NCBI RefSeq assembly: GCF_035222375.1
Contig: NC_085891.1
Location: 2,170,001-2,234,000 of the forward strand
Length of the DNA stretch: 64,000 bases
DNA from: Podospora pseudocomata
Taxonomy: Eukaryota > Ascomycota > Sordariomycetes > Sordariales > Podosporaceae
Direction: 5' to 3'
The position numbers and the translations under genes were made by a program. Below, piece after piece: positions 25,558 to 36,939 of this stretch. Each line of letters begins with the position of its first letter. Positions within the stretch are counted from its first letter, which is position 1. The notes under the pieces were generated by a model. That model saw only the letters and a list, made by a program, of their open reading frames with translations, searched no databases and was not told the origin of the DNA.

Positions 25558-27189
25558 ATGATGTCTGCACGTTCCTATCTTGTTTCCAGGCACGCCTCGC
25601 CGCCCCAACCTCGACCTAAATCTACACCTACACCTACACCTACACCTATTCCCACCTCCCACCTTCGATCCTCTTCTTCTGCGCCTGCGCCTACACCTAC
25701 GTCCATCCGTACCATAGCTGAGGAATATGAACGCTTCCCTCAACATCCTACACCAGTCACCGTCAGCAACAGCAGCCGTGTTACCGCTCCCGCCATGCCC
25801 TCCAAGCGAAGAGAGACCAGTCGCCTTGGGTCCTCTGCCCTGAGCCCTCCTCGAACAACCACTACGATTTCTCGTCCTACAACCCCATCGACTCCTGTTC
25901 AGATTCCATCCAGACCAAAGTCTCGCGATACCCTTCGTCCCCAAAAGCCACATCGCCACCATGGCGACCGAAGGCACAACTCGGCGTCGCACCGTCCCAA
26001 GGATGGACACTTACCAGACGTCATTCCGCCATCTGTTGCTGCGCTGCTTGCCATCACGAGCATTCCACCGCCTAGGCAGACCAGGAGTGTGAGACAGGCC
26101 AAGATGGAGAAGCGCATGACTGTTGAGTCCATCATCGAGAGAGCCCAAGAATCCGAGAAGGAACTCAGCTTGTCCTTGAGCAAGAGTCCATTAGATCTGC
26201 TGCTGATGTCACCCGAGGATCTGGAGGCGGAGTCAGACAGCATGTCTTATTGCGAGAGCTCGATGGGTTCGGTTCTGTCGACGAGGACTGTCTCTCTGGA
26301 GTCTATGCCATCTCTTTGCAACTCTTACGCTACCGATACGCTTTCTTCCTTGGAATCTCCCCGGACACCAATTAGGAGGCGGAGTGTCAAGCCTACTCGG
26401 CGTTCCTTGACCCCCGTTGCTTCCCCTCCGGAGGAGGTTTTGTCTCACCCGCTCTCATCGCCCGAGGTGGCGGTTGAGCAGTTGGATTTCGGCGTTTTTG
26501 ACGAGGACAAGGCTGAAACCCAAGACAAGAAGGTTTCGCGATCGCCTTTCAAGGCAGCATTCAAGTCGAATCTGACCGCTTCGTTGCGCGCCTTGCGCCA
26601 GGCCGCCAAGTCGTTCTCGAACCTGAACTTCACATCGATCCCACCAGAAGACTTTCTCACTAGGTCTATTCTCACCATCGACCCGCAGGTCCCTTACACT
26701 GATGAGCGCAGGCCACCTCCACTTGAGGAAGAGCCAACCGCAGCCTTGCGTCGCTACCTCAACCCGACGACAACTGCGCGACTCGAGAAGCCGCAGTCTG
26801 TCACCAATGGTCCCGCCCTACGAACATTTACGGCATCGATTCAGATGCAAACATACAAGGTCCACCGAGCGCGAAGTGGACCTTCTCCTGGCCGCTCCCG
26901 TTACCCATCAGTAGGACCATCTTCGGCATCAAACACATCGCAACAGCAACAGGTCAAGCCGACGCCCTCCGAGTACCCCATGCCTGGACCACGCCAGCGG
27001 GAAATGCGCGAGAACCCCGACTTCATCCGCATTGCTGTTATGGAGATGGCTATGCGCAAACGGGGCAAGCTGGACGACCAACGGCCGGGCCGGGCAAGGT
27101 GGGCTCTGCCGCCCCGAAAACCTAGCACGAAGCCCTACGAGGTTGGTCCGGATGGAGTTCCAGCCAGATGGGTTCCTGTCAGCTGCTGA
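25558..27189 (+). CDS. Disordered protein of unknown function
   Basis: 543 aa in one exon; I do not recognise a named family. The start is the ATG at 25558 (a second ATG follows directly); the frame is open further up but without an ATG. The N-terminal third is Ser/Thr/Pro-rich, including repeated Thr-Pro codons. A Ser/Glu-rich block (about 190-300) holds SP phosphorylation-type sites. A more ordered-looking segment (about 325-370, LTASLRALRQAAKSFSNLNF) suggests an amphipathic helix. The C-terminal 75 residues (REMRENPDFIRIAVMEMAMRKRG... PPRKPSTKPYEVGPDG) look conserved in composition. No signal peptide or membrane segment. A cytoplasmic or nuclear scaffold is possible but unproven. The same frame continues with coding-like sequence after the TGA. 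Confidence 0.75.
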   Translation: MMSARSYLVSRHASPPQPRPKSTPTPTPTPIPTSHLRSSSSAPAPTPTSIRTIAEEYERFPQHPTPVTVSNSSRVTAPAMPSKRRETSRLGSSALSPPRTTTTISRPTTPSTPVQIPSRPKSRDTLRPQKPHRHHGDRRHNSASHRPKDGHLPDVIPPSVAALLAITSIPPPRQTRSVRQAKMEKRMTVESIIERAQESEKELSLSLSKSPLDLLLMSPEDLEAESDSMSYCESSMGSVLSTRTVSLESMPSLCNSYATDTLSSLESPRTPIRRRSVKPTRRSLTPVASPPEEVLSHPLSSPEVAVEQLDFGVFDEDKAETQDKKVSRSPFKAAFKSNLTASLRALRQAAKSFSNLNFTSIPPEDFLTRSILTIDPQVPYTDERRPPPLEEEPTAALRRYLNPTTTARLEKPQSVTNGPALRTFTASIQMQTYKVHRARSGPSPGRSRYPSVGPSSASNTSQQQQVKPTPSEYPMPGPRQREMRENPDFIRIAVMEMAMRKRGKLDDQRPGRARWALPPRKPSTKPYEVGPDGVPARWVPVSC

Positions 27190-27755
27190 ACACGGCGCCG
27201 CTATCGGCGCTGCTGCTGTTCTAGACGGTGGCGGCAACCAAAAATTATCTACCACGGCAGTGGCACCAACCCGCCCGATGTCATCAATGAACCGCTCCCG
27301 CGGGATGCCATCAAGATCCACATCACCATGCCAAGACCATACACCAACGTCTTTGGGGCTCGAAAGACCTGAATGCCGGGGGCGCAATACTTCGGCGATT
27401 GCAGTGGATCTTCTGCCCGACCACCGCTTCGGCCAGAATTTCAAACTCCGAAAAGCGAGCGACCATACCGACGAGCCTCCTCCACGCCTCGAATGACTTT
27501 TTGTCGGGGGGGCTGAGGGGTTTCCGGACACTTTGGAGTTTGCTGCGGCGAGCACCGCTTCGACAGACCGCCTCGGAGCCCCACGCATCCCGCAGCAACC
27601 CGATGGCTGCTGAATGGCTGGTGGCTCTCACATCTCGGGGGCTTGGCCATTGGACGACTCAACAAAACAGATGCATAACGTACACGCACACGAACTTTTC
27701 TTTCCCTCTCTCTCTGTTTTCATAATTGCCGCATGCATAGCGACGGATTGGGGCG

Positions 27756-27783
27756 TTTTTTTTTTTTTTTTTTTTTTTTTTTT
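27756..27783. repeat. T28 homopolymer
   Basis: An uninterrupted run of about 28 T about 570 bp after the stop codon of the disordered protein gene. Confidence 0.95.
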
Positions 27784-30344
27784 GGAACCATTGGGAGCGA
27801 GCATTATCCACCCAGCTACGACATTTTCTTTTTGCCGCCAGCAACTTGTTTCCAACACACCAGGATTTTCAATTTCGATTTAGTTCGAAAATCCGAAAGG
27901 GTGGGAGAGGCTTGCATCATTGGCGAATTTTTTTGCTTTCTTCTTTTGAGCTTCGAGAAGCCGGTTTTTTTTTCGGAGGGGGGCGGCATTGATGGGCATG
28001 GCATTTCATCATTCAGCAAGAGAAGAGCAGGATTTCATAACTGCATTGGGGAAGGTGTTCCGGTAATAAGTTTAGTGGGGTGGGATCAACCACTTTTACA
28101 TCACTTGCATACATCATTGTTCATACACTACAGCTGCTGTACACACGCCAGTGGGGAGGGGAGGGGAGGGGAATAATTCTTGGATTTCTTGGAGGGGGAG
28201 ATAAAGCAGGCGCACTGTTAGGGAGTTTTGTGAGGGGTTGGGAGGGAAGAGGCGTGGTGATGGTGTGTTGCATTGGATTGAACAACACATCAAGGTAGAG
28301 GAAGAGAATTTTGGGATGGCATGCATGCATCGCGACCTAAACGGACTTGTTGTTACAAGAACTGGGCAGCAGCGGATATTTTTGTAGTGTGTAAGAATAG
28401 TGAAGAAATATTTTCAACAACACCTTTTTTTTTTTTTTTTGGGGGCTCGTGATGTGACTGTGGTGGGAAGGGGATTGTTCCTCTGAGAATTTTTTAAAGT
28501 GGTCAATTGGTGAGGGCGGACAATCCGTGCCCTTGGACTTGGGACTTGTGTTACACGATCTGGAGTATGTCCTAGATGGTGTGGATGGTGTCTGGGTTGT
28601 GTCACCGGGACACATGGGAGGAATCTGGGGTACATGAGATGGACCCTGGGGTTTGGACTTTGGGGATATATTAATGTTTGAGGGGGTGGATGTTCGGTTT
28701 GGTATTGTATGGGTAAGGTGAGGATGGTGTGAGTGTCTGGGAAAGGGGAGGGAGTTAGTTGTGTTTGTGGTACGTAAGGGGATGATGTGATTCTTGGAGG
28801 GGATGAGGGAAGGCGGGGGGGTGTCTCGTGGCTATGGCAACAGCATCATAGACGAGATCTAGAGCTCATTTGACAGAATCGGTACAGAACTGCTACTATG
28901 AGTCTATAGCCTTTCGTACGATGTTAACTATTAGTTCTATGTTCATGAAGGTGATGCTTACAATAGCCTCCTTTCAAAGCTTCCTCAGGTTAAGGAATTA
29001 TGTTGTATAAGTTATTTCTAGGACCTCAAGTACCACATGAATATCTGCAAAACACCATATTGCTGTCGCACTCTAGTGTGGCTCCCCTTTTATACAGCTA
29101 AAGGTTGTTCCTTCCTGTCCAAAGTTAGCTCTTTCCTCTTCAGACACCCACCTGCCCACCCAAGTATCAAGAGAAGTCACAACCAGGTCGGTGCCTTCCT
29201 CCACATCCAGCACCCAGTTTAAAGGGTTACTTTCTCAAGGAAGGAGGACCTGTCTCAGATTCGCTCTTGCCTTTTTGAGATCGGGTTACTGGCGCGATCT
29301 TAAGCACAAACTTGTTATTTTCTCCCCCCAGTCTTGTCTTTCGGTCTTTATCAACAAACCAAAGACTCCTCAGCTAAGTCGAATAAATCGCAACTTTTGT
29401 TCTTCAACTGCGTCTTATCTTTGTTCAGGTGGTTCAACACAAGGGCTTTACCATTGAAGGAGGGGAGACTGGGCCATACCCACATACTGTGGACAAACGG
29501 GTTGCGCTTTCAAAGGGCGAACTTGTGTTGCTTTAGAAGCAATCAACCCCTCCAACCTCGGCAACAGCAACAGCAGCACCACCAACGCCACATAGCAGCA
29601 GCAGCAACAACAACAACAGAAACAACAGCACCATCACCATCACATCGATATCAACGCACAATCCAACTATGCCAACCTCTCAGAGCCCGCCGCTCAGGTC
29701 CAATCAACCGTTGTATTCACGTTCCGCCCTGCTTCGACAGCTCATACCAGTTCAGGACGACGGATGAAAGAATACCAACCTAGGTAGTGATATGGCCGTG
29801 AGCCAACGGTGGATAATAATAGCGTTCGCTCACGACGACGACATGTGGGATTTTGGAGAGGGTGCAGGAGATGCTTGATGCGGGGAGGGAGCAATCGCTG
29901 TGAGTTTGAGGGAGAAGGGGCAGGGATGATATCGTGGTCGATATCTTGAAAGCGCGGTTTAGGAGGGGGATTGACAGGATTTGCGGGATACACACCATGG
30001 TGGGCCACAGGGTGTTACTGGGCTTCCACTTCTTTTCCATCACACGAGATAGTCTCTCTCTCACACGCTTGCTCAGACTACTTGGACCGCACGCTTCCTA
30101 TCTATTACGTCGCGTTGCCTGTCAACACCAAGAGGAGACGGGGCTGTGTGAGAAGTGTCAGCCAGAGACAGTGGTGATGGACCTGTCGGTCAGATGGTGT
30201 TGCAGCGCGAAAGCTGTGGTCAGGTTGGCCAGGGAGCCAACAACCCGTTCAGAGTTGGCAGAGGCAGTGCCGAGTTCAATATCCGATCGACTGATACACA
30301 CACGCGTCAGCGCTGGTTTCGACAGCTCGAAGCAGTCCAAATAT

Positions 30345-30522
30345 GACGAGGGGGGAGCAGAGGAGGAGGAGGAGAGGGGGAGGAGAGGGGGAGGAGAGGA
30401 GGAGGAGAGGGGGGAGGAGGGGGGGGAGGAGAGGGGAGGAGAGGGGGAGGAGAGGGGAGGAGAGGAGGAGGAGAGGGGGAGGAGAGAAGGAGGAGAGAAG
30501 GAGAAGAGGAGGAGGCATGGAA
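30345..30522. repeat. Purine-only tract of GAGGAG/GGGGAG units
   Basis: About 175 bp on the plus strand that is almost entirely A and G, built from GGAGGA, GGGGGAG and GAGAGG units with local mirror symmetry. Such tracts can form triplex (H-DNA) or G-quadruplex structures. Long open frames through it on both strands reflect the lack of T and C, not coding. Confidence 0.9.
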
Positions 30523-31200
30523 GAGGAGCAAGAGAAAAATCCTGTACGCAAATAAATGTATGGGGTTCAAAAAGGGTACAAGAGATACTTGATATAGCAA
30601 TAAAGATTGAGGGTGACGATATGAGCCGGGTGCAGGATATGCTTGAGAGATGGGGGAGCGAGAGGGGGGTTATCGAGAGGAGGCAGAGTTGCCAGGGAGG
30701 GTCAACAGAGGTAGCAATGCTGAATTTGGCAGTAGGATGGATTTCAGTGCCAATACCCTTATCAGACTGGCCAGGGTTGCAAGAGCGGGAAATACGGAGA
30801 ATGGGCAAGCCTTTAAGAATGGATAAAGCAGTTTAATCCTCTCAGGATAAACAAGTCGGGTTAGAAGACAGCTTCGAGGTATTAAGACATAGTTAAAGGG
30901 GATATAAAGACAATCACTAGGCTTTAACGGGTGGTTAATACCTCTTGAAAGATGGTCTGTGGGCTTCAAGAGATAACCCAAAAAGTGTCAAAAGATAGTC
31001 AAAATGTGTCAAAGAAAGTGGATAGACGTTCCATGATAGTCAATGGACACCGACAGAAACCTGGCACGTCTATCCTTTATCGCCACACGCATGAAATGAA
31101 GTCAAACACACACGAACTTCCTTCTGCATAATACCCATATGAACAACAGAACCAGGTATGTACATTTTCCATCAACTCCCTCTCCCGCAACAAACCTACA

Positions 31201-34200
31201 CTACACACCAGTCCACTTCCCAAACCTCTCCCACCTCCTCCACAACTCCTTAAACACCACCCTCCCCCCACCATCCATCCCCTCACTCATAATCTTCAAC
31301 CCCTCCTGGCTCGTAATCCTAATGATAGCATACATCCCCTCCTTCTCCAGCACTTCCTTAATCGCGTGCGGCGGAGCAACATACTCCAGCTGGCACTTGA
31401 TGTACTGCATCAACACCAAATACATGTACTGCCCCGCATACCTCTTCGCCCTGTCCTTTTCCGATTCGAGGACAGTGTGATTTGTCTGCGCGGTGGTAGC
31501 TGCAGTGGGCTCGCAGATAAGCGTGAGGAGTCGGGAGAATCGCTGGGCGTTCTTCTCCCACTGTGGGGAGGAGTCGCACTTGGAGAGGAGTAACCGGAGG
31601 AGGTCCTGAAGGGGGGAGAGGACGATGTGGAAGTGGCCCTCGAGGCGGTGGCGGTGACGTTTTATCACTACTTCTAGGAGGGAGCACAAAGGGAGGTAGA
31701 GTTGGGATTGGGAAGCGAGGAGGGTCTGGAAAGAGGAGGAGTTGGCGAGGAGGGAGACGCGGGAGAGGGTGAGGTCGATGTTGAACTGTTTCATTGTTGA
31801 GTGGTCGAGAAGAAACAAAATTGTTTTGGTTGTTTGGATTATGTGCGGGAGGGTGGTGAGGGCGGGGAGGGATTTGGTGAGGATGGCGTGGGCTTGGGGG
31901 AGGTCGAATTCGGAGGAGGAAGAGGATGGTTTAGAACCCTTGAGGTGGTGGATTAATTGGTCGATGATGAGGAGACGGCCAAGGAGTTCGTTTCGGCTGG
32001 GGGGTTTGGTGAGGAGGAGGTCTTTGAGGTATTGGAGTTTGATGGGTTCGTCGGCGTGGCGGACTACGGCGTCGACGTATTTGCGGAGAACTGGGACTTC
32101 GATGGCGGACTTGATGACCTCGCCAGTCTCGGAAATCTCCATGTCGAGCTCGATTTGGAATGGGGACTCGAGGGATTCGAGGAAGTGGTCTGCCAAGAAC
32201 ATGCGGATGGACCAACCAGCTTGGATGCCTTCGTCAACCAGCTTGTCGCTAGTCTTGACGAGTGGCTTCACGGCAGAGGCGACCGCTTGCTTGACAGAAT
32301 CGCGTCCCATACTGTCAAGAGCAGACAACGCGAACAGAAGAGCCAGTAGTTTCTTTCCACGCCATTTGCCGGCTGTCGCAACGGATGAAGCCATCTGGAA
32401 TAGGTCATCTCCAAGGCCGCTGAAGTCCAGACCAGCCTTCTCCAGCCTTGGGGCAGTCTTGGACTCTTGGACAGTCGCGAGAAAGGCGCGCAGAAGAACG
32501 AGACGCACGACAGTATCGCCATCAGCTGTCTTCTCCTGAAGCACCGCCTTGGCATCAGAGAGGTATGTCTTCTCCCTCGAATCAAGGTTTCCGCTTGCCA
32601 TTTGTCGGATAGTCAACACAGCCAGGTCGTACAACAAAGAGAAGAGGCGCTGAACTTCGGCATCATTACCCGTCGTTAAAACAAGACCTGCCCCAACAGT
32701 TTCCAAATGGCTGAAGCTCATCCCGTCATAGAAGGTTGGCTCGTTCATTAGTTTGACCATCAAGGAGAGCACTGGCTCCCAGTAGTCTACCCCAAGTGGT
32801 CCCGCCTTGTTCGAGGTTTGTGGAACGTGGCTGATCAACGTCTTCATCGTGGCTTCCCGCTGGCTGCGGCTAAGGGTTTCCATAGGCGCATTGAGCAGGA
32901 ACAGAACAGCATCCTTGGTTGATGGTTGAAACGTCCCGGCCTCAGACTCTTCAATCACTTTGATGACGGTGTCGATCAGAGTATCTGTTGACGTTAGAAT
33001 GTGTCATTAACAACAAGGCTGAGCCAGCTTACCAGTGAGCTTCTGGTTTCCAGTATCGCATTCCTTCAACAGAACTTTGCCAACTGTGGCGGCATGACGC
33101 AAACCAGCCGAGTCATCCCCAGGTGTGGGCTTGACAAGCGACAGAATGATATCTGGTACTTTGCCCGTCTTGTCAACGACCATGCTGTGAACAGTTAGCA
33201 AAGTAGCCAGAAATGAAGGTCATAGAATCCACACCTGACAAGACGAGGCTCCTCCTCGAGAATCCAAGAGATATATCGTCTCCTTGACTCGGAGCTCGCA
33301 TCCTCCTCAAGTTTCCCAAGGAAGGAGCAGACCAATTTAGACGTTTCCTCCTCATCGGCACCTTCAAGATAGTTTGACAGCCAAGCAGCAACACAGCACT
33401 CGAACGCAGCAAAGGTATCCTCCCCATCCACCCCCGACTTCTTCAAAGTCTTCTTTAGGTGTGAGCCGACCCGTGACCAAACCCGACCGGCCTCCTCCAG
33501 CGTGCATTCAGCGAGAGTCCGGGCAGCATCACTCCAACGGCAAGCAGAGATGAGAAGGGCATCCTTCTTGGAGACCTTCTGAGCCATGATAGCATCAAAA
33601 ATCTTCATGTTTGCCGCATCAATAAATTCCTCGCGAGCAACACCCCTAGAAAGAGCCTCAAGAAGGAAAACCCTTGCCGCGCTTGCCTCTTGCTCCGATA
33701 GCCATGCTACCAACTCCGCAAGCTGATTGGCATTGAGAGAAAATTGGACCAAAGACGCGACTGTAACCGCTAGCTCTTCTTGTGCCCACAGGGGGTCCAA
33801 TTTCCCTTCGGATTTGGGAGAATCGAGGTAATGAAGCCAGGTCTTGACAAACGAAGACAAGTCGCGGGCTTGGGCATATCCTTCGGCAAGGAGGGCAATG
33901 AACTCGACAGCCACCTCCCGGTCTTCATCAGTCAAAGAATTTGAACCTTTCGTCTTTTCCAGAATCTGGTTCAGAAGCTCCTTTCCGTCCTCCGAGAGCA
34001 GAAACGCATCGGGGTTGAGTTTTACGATCGACAAAAGTATATCCCAATCATCCTTACGCTCGCCAAGGGCAAATTCCTTGCACACCAGCCGGAGGCTCTC
34101 CGCTGAAAGAGCTTCGTCTCGGGATGTTGCCACCTCCAAAACCCTCCGCATCGCTGACTTGCCCTCGCTTTCTACCTGACCCTTGAGGTGGGGGATGGTT

Positions 34201-35432
34201 TTTGAAGTCGTGAACATGGTATCGAACACCGCCTGGACCCATGTTTCATAGTCCTTGATGGAGGTGTTACCACCAAACTCACGCGGAGACTGGCCAACCA
34301 AGTCAAAAATGACTGGGAAAGTCAAAAAGGATGAGGATGGACGACGCATAAAGCGTGGGGGTGGTCCAGCAGAACAGGCCTCAACAGCTCTCTGGAGAAC
34401 TGACCGGTCATTCCTGTTGAGGAAAGCCGCCCTGGCAGGAAGCATCAGATTACGGGACAAGAACCGACGAAGATCCTTTGCCCAGCGTTCCTTGGTAGGA
34501 CTTTGGATTTTGCGGGAACCTAGGTCTGCCACATCCGTCAACATCCCCAGAAGAAGGGTTGCTGAAGAAGTCAAACGCGCCGCAACCTCTAAAGCATCGC
34601 CTGGGCCTTGTAGGTGCAAGGCCCAAATAGAACTGAGGGTAGACAGCCATGAAGACACCTCTCTGTACGAGGCATCATCCAAGCAGGTATGAGCCGCAAT
34701 GCACAAGTCCAGTATTGGCCCGAGAATCTCAGCCGCATCGGTCGCCGACAATGAAAACAATGACTTGACGTGCTCAGCGCCCATCCGGTGTGTTGGTGGT
34801 CCATCGTTCAGCTTGGTCTCGCATCGAGCCAGCAGTATCCTGAGCGCCTCAAGAAGGGCCTTCGCAGCCAGTAAGCACCCCGATGTTGTCCGTTGCGCCA
34901 CTATGTCGAACACAAGCGTCTCTGTCCGTTTTCTTTTCCTGGAGGGTGATGGGCTTCCTGGGCCTGGGGCGTCGGTCATTTCTACATCTTCGATCTCGTC
35001 CAGCCTAAATCCTGCATCAACCGCGATGTCTCGTAGCTCGCTCAAGGTCTGTTGTAATATGCCGATGAACTTCCAGTCCGCCAGCGATTTTGCTAGGGAG
35101 AAGAGAGGGGTGCGCTGAAACACGGCACCCAAGACGTCCCATGTGCGAGAGTATCGTCGCACTCTTTCAGCATTCTCAGTCTTCCCGACCATTTGCTTTA
35201 GGAGTGATCGCGAGAGCATTTCCTCGGCGGCGTGAAAGTTTCCTCCATGGTGCTCTGATAGTATATCCCAGATGTTTTCGAGTCTTTCTGGTAGTGTTTC
35301 GATGTTGGTGTCCTTGTTGAATGCCTGAACAGCCCTGATCAGGGCTGCTTCGCCTGTCTTTGCGATTGTTACTTGGGGCTGCGCCTTGGAACATTGCGAA
35401 TTGTAAAAACCTACCATCGCCTGACCCTTCAT
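31201..35432 (-). CDS. URB2: Urb2/Npa2 family ribosome biogenesis factor
   Basis: Nucleolar protein needed for early steps of 60S subunit assembly; in yeast it works in a complex with Urb1/Npa1, Dbp6, Nop8 and Rsa3. Exons on the minus strand: 35432-33235, 33184-33033, 32984-31201, giving 1377 aa. The C-terminal 170 residues (from about 1205: LYLPLCSLLEVVIKRHRHRL ... YMYLVLMQYIKCQLEYV) match the Urb2/Npa2 C-terminal domain; the rest is helical-repeat-like, as in the family. Introns are 50 and 48 nt, each with a CTAAC branch. The 5' ATG at 35432 is the first in a long open frame. It is divergent from MIC10, sharing 657 bp of promoter DNA. The final 290 nt of coding strand are very G-rich. Confidence 0.92.
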
Positions 35433-36089
35433 TGTTGATTATCAAAAGTAAAAAAGAACCCTATAATTTCATCTTTTGTCGCAAAATGCTCCCCAGTTTC
35501 TTTTTCGCCATCGAGCTCTCTCCAGCAAAAGCTCCCTCCGAAATGCGACCAGGCCCCACGTCGCGCAGATGCAGCTGCTCTCCAAACTTTCTGCCAAAAA
35601 AATCCCAAAATTCTGCCGTCCATTCCGCTCACCACCAAACCACCGTCCCACCCGAAGCTCCCTCACCGCCTTCGGGAGACAACGGGGAGCCATTAACGCG
35701 AACCGCATCGAGAGCTCAGTTCTTGGCAACGACGTCCTTGTTACCCGGCGGGTGTGTGCCAAAAACAAAATAGCTTCAATCAACTCAGCCGACACACACC
35801 ACTGACGTACTTGCCGAACAACAGAATATCTCACAAAAAGTTGAGGTATTGATTTACCTGTACTCCTCCCACCTCCACTCGTTATAGTCAGTCCTCTGTA
35901 TACTTACTCCATTGTATGAATTACCAGTCAATCGCTTCCAAGGTACGATATACCAATCTCCCCAAAGCTCCTCCTCACATGCTTGCATCGAGAATTCACA
36001 ATCCCCGCAACCACCACCACCACCACCAACCCCTCAATAACTAACCACCGCACCAACCTACCTCCAGCACTCACTCCCGCGCAATCACA
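35433..36089. promoter_or_regulatory. Shared divergent promoter region URB2 / MIC10
   Basis: 657 bp between two start codons on opposite strands must contain both promoters and leaders. I cannot name specific sites. The right end (35997-36030) is a CCACCA-rich pyrimidine stretch just before the MIC10 ATG, like many fungal leaders. Confidence 0.6.
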
Positions 36090-36464
36090 ATGGCCGACAC
36101 CGCCCCCGCGACGACGACATCCCCCACCTCCCGCGCTGTCTCCCGCCCCGTCAGCGAAGCCCTCCTCAACGAGAAGGTCCGACCCCTCCTCCGTCCCCAA
36201 TATACCTATACACCAATCTACAGTACCGGTAGTTACTAACAATGTGTGTGTGTGTCTGTGTGTGTTCAGTGGGACCGCTGCTTCTCCAACCTCATCATCA
36301 AGTCCTCCCTCGGCCTCGGCTTCGGCGTAGTCTTCTCAGTCCTCCTCTTCAAGCGCAGGGCGTGGCCCGCCTTCGTCGGCGTCGGCTTCGGTGCCGGCAG
36401 GGCGTACGAGGAGTGCAATTCCAGCTTGAAGCAGGCTGCCAAGGAGATCAGGAAGCAAGCCTAG
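36090..36464 (+). CDS. MIC10: MICOS complex subunit Mic10
   Basis: Small mitochondrial inner-membrane protein that oligomerises and bends the membrane at crista junctions. Exons 36090-36176 and 36270-36464 give 93 aa, the usual family length. The first exon ends VSEALLNEK and the second starts WDRCFSNLIIKS, together forming the conserved LNEKWDRC entry. Two hydrophobic segments carry the glycine motifs essential for oligomerisation (GLGFG and GVGFGAGRAYEECN), joined by the basic loop KRRAW. The 93-nt intron has a perfect TACTAAC, but its donor is GTCCGA, far from GTAAGT. The gene is too short to be found by length alone. It is divergent from URB2 and convergent with the membrane protein gene to its right. 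Confidence 0.95.
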
Positions 36465-36939
36465 ATCACCAAATCAAATTCACGCAAAAAATAAAACCAC
36501 AAAAACAATCGATACGCAGGGGTAGATAAGACAGACGAGGCAAGAGAGAGGAATGGCGCTGGAAGAGAAGGAGATTCCGAGCTAGTGATGGGTGGTTTGG
36601 GGAAACAAGTGTACAAAAATTCTCTGGTGTGTCAAAAATCACCTTACTTAGACGAGTAGGAAGAAGGGAGAGGGGAATGAGAAGATGACGGTTGAACTTA
36701 TTTTCTCGACATTTATATATGGTGGTGTTTGTCATGTGCTTCTTTGGGGGATCTCTTTGACAGGAGATATGACATCGGGGTTAAGCAAAGCTGATACATA
36801 TTCTAGGTGCGCGTAATCTATAGATAGGTTGAACCACTACCACCTATTTGCTCTCACGATACACATCTCCACCATGTTAAGTTACCCATTCTTTCAGTTT
36901 CCAGAAAAAAATCAAAGCCCTCACGAGCTTCTCTCAGTC
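36465..36939. other. Convergent intergenic region
   Basis: Carries the 3' ends of MIC10 and of the single-pass membrane protein gene. No other feature seen. Confidence 0.5.

Larger units (their letters stand above)
27190..31200. other. Intergenic stretch with T-runs, a possible gene remnant and a purine tract
   Basis: 4.0 kb between two convergent genes. It contains a 60-codon coding-like frame directly after the TGA of the preceding gene (27190-27372), a T28 run (27756-27783), a T17 run (28424-28440), a short polyglutamine/polyhistidine coding-like frame (about 29590-29785), the purine tract at 30345-30522, and related short motifs between 29.86 and 30.65 kb. I cannot support an intact gene. 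Confidence 0.5.

Noticed and set aside
26929-27588. 219-codon minus-strand frame under the unknown protein
   Set aside because: Its codons are exactly antisense to the plus frame, whose third positions are more biased; treated as a shadow.
29934-30836. 300-codon open frame through the purine tract
   Set aside because: Openness comes from the lack of T in the purine tract; the product is Glu/Arg/Gly low complexity with no domain.
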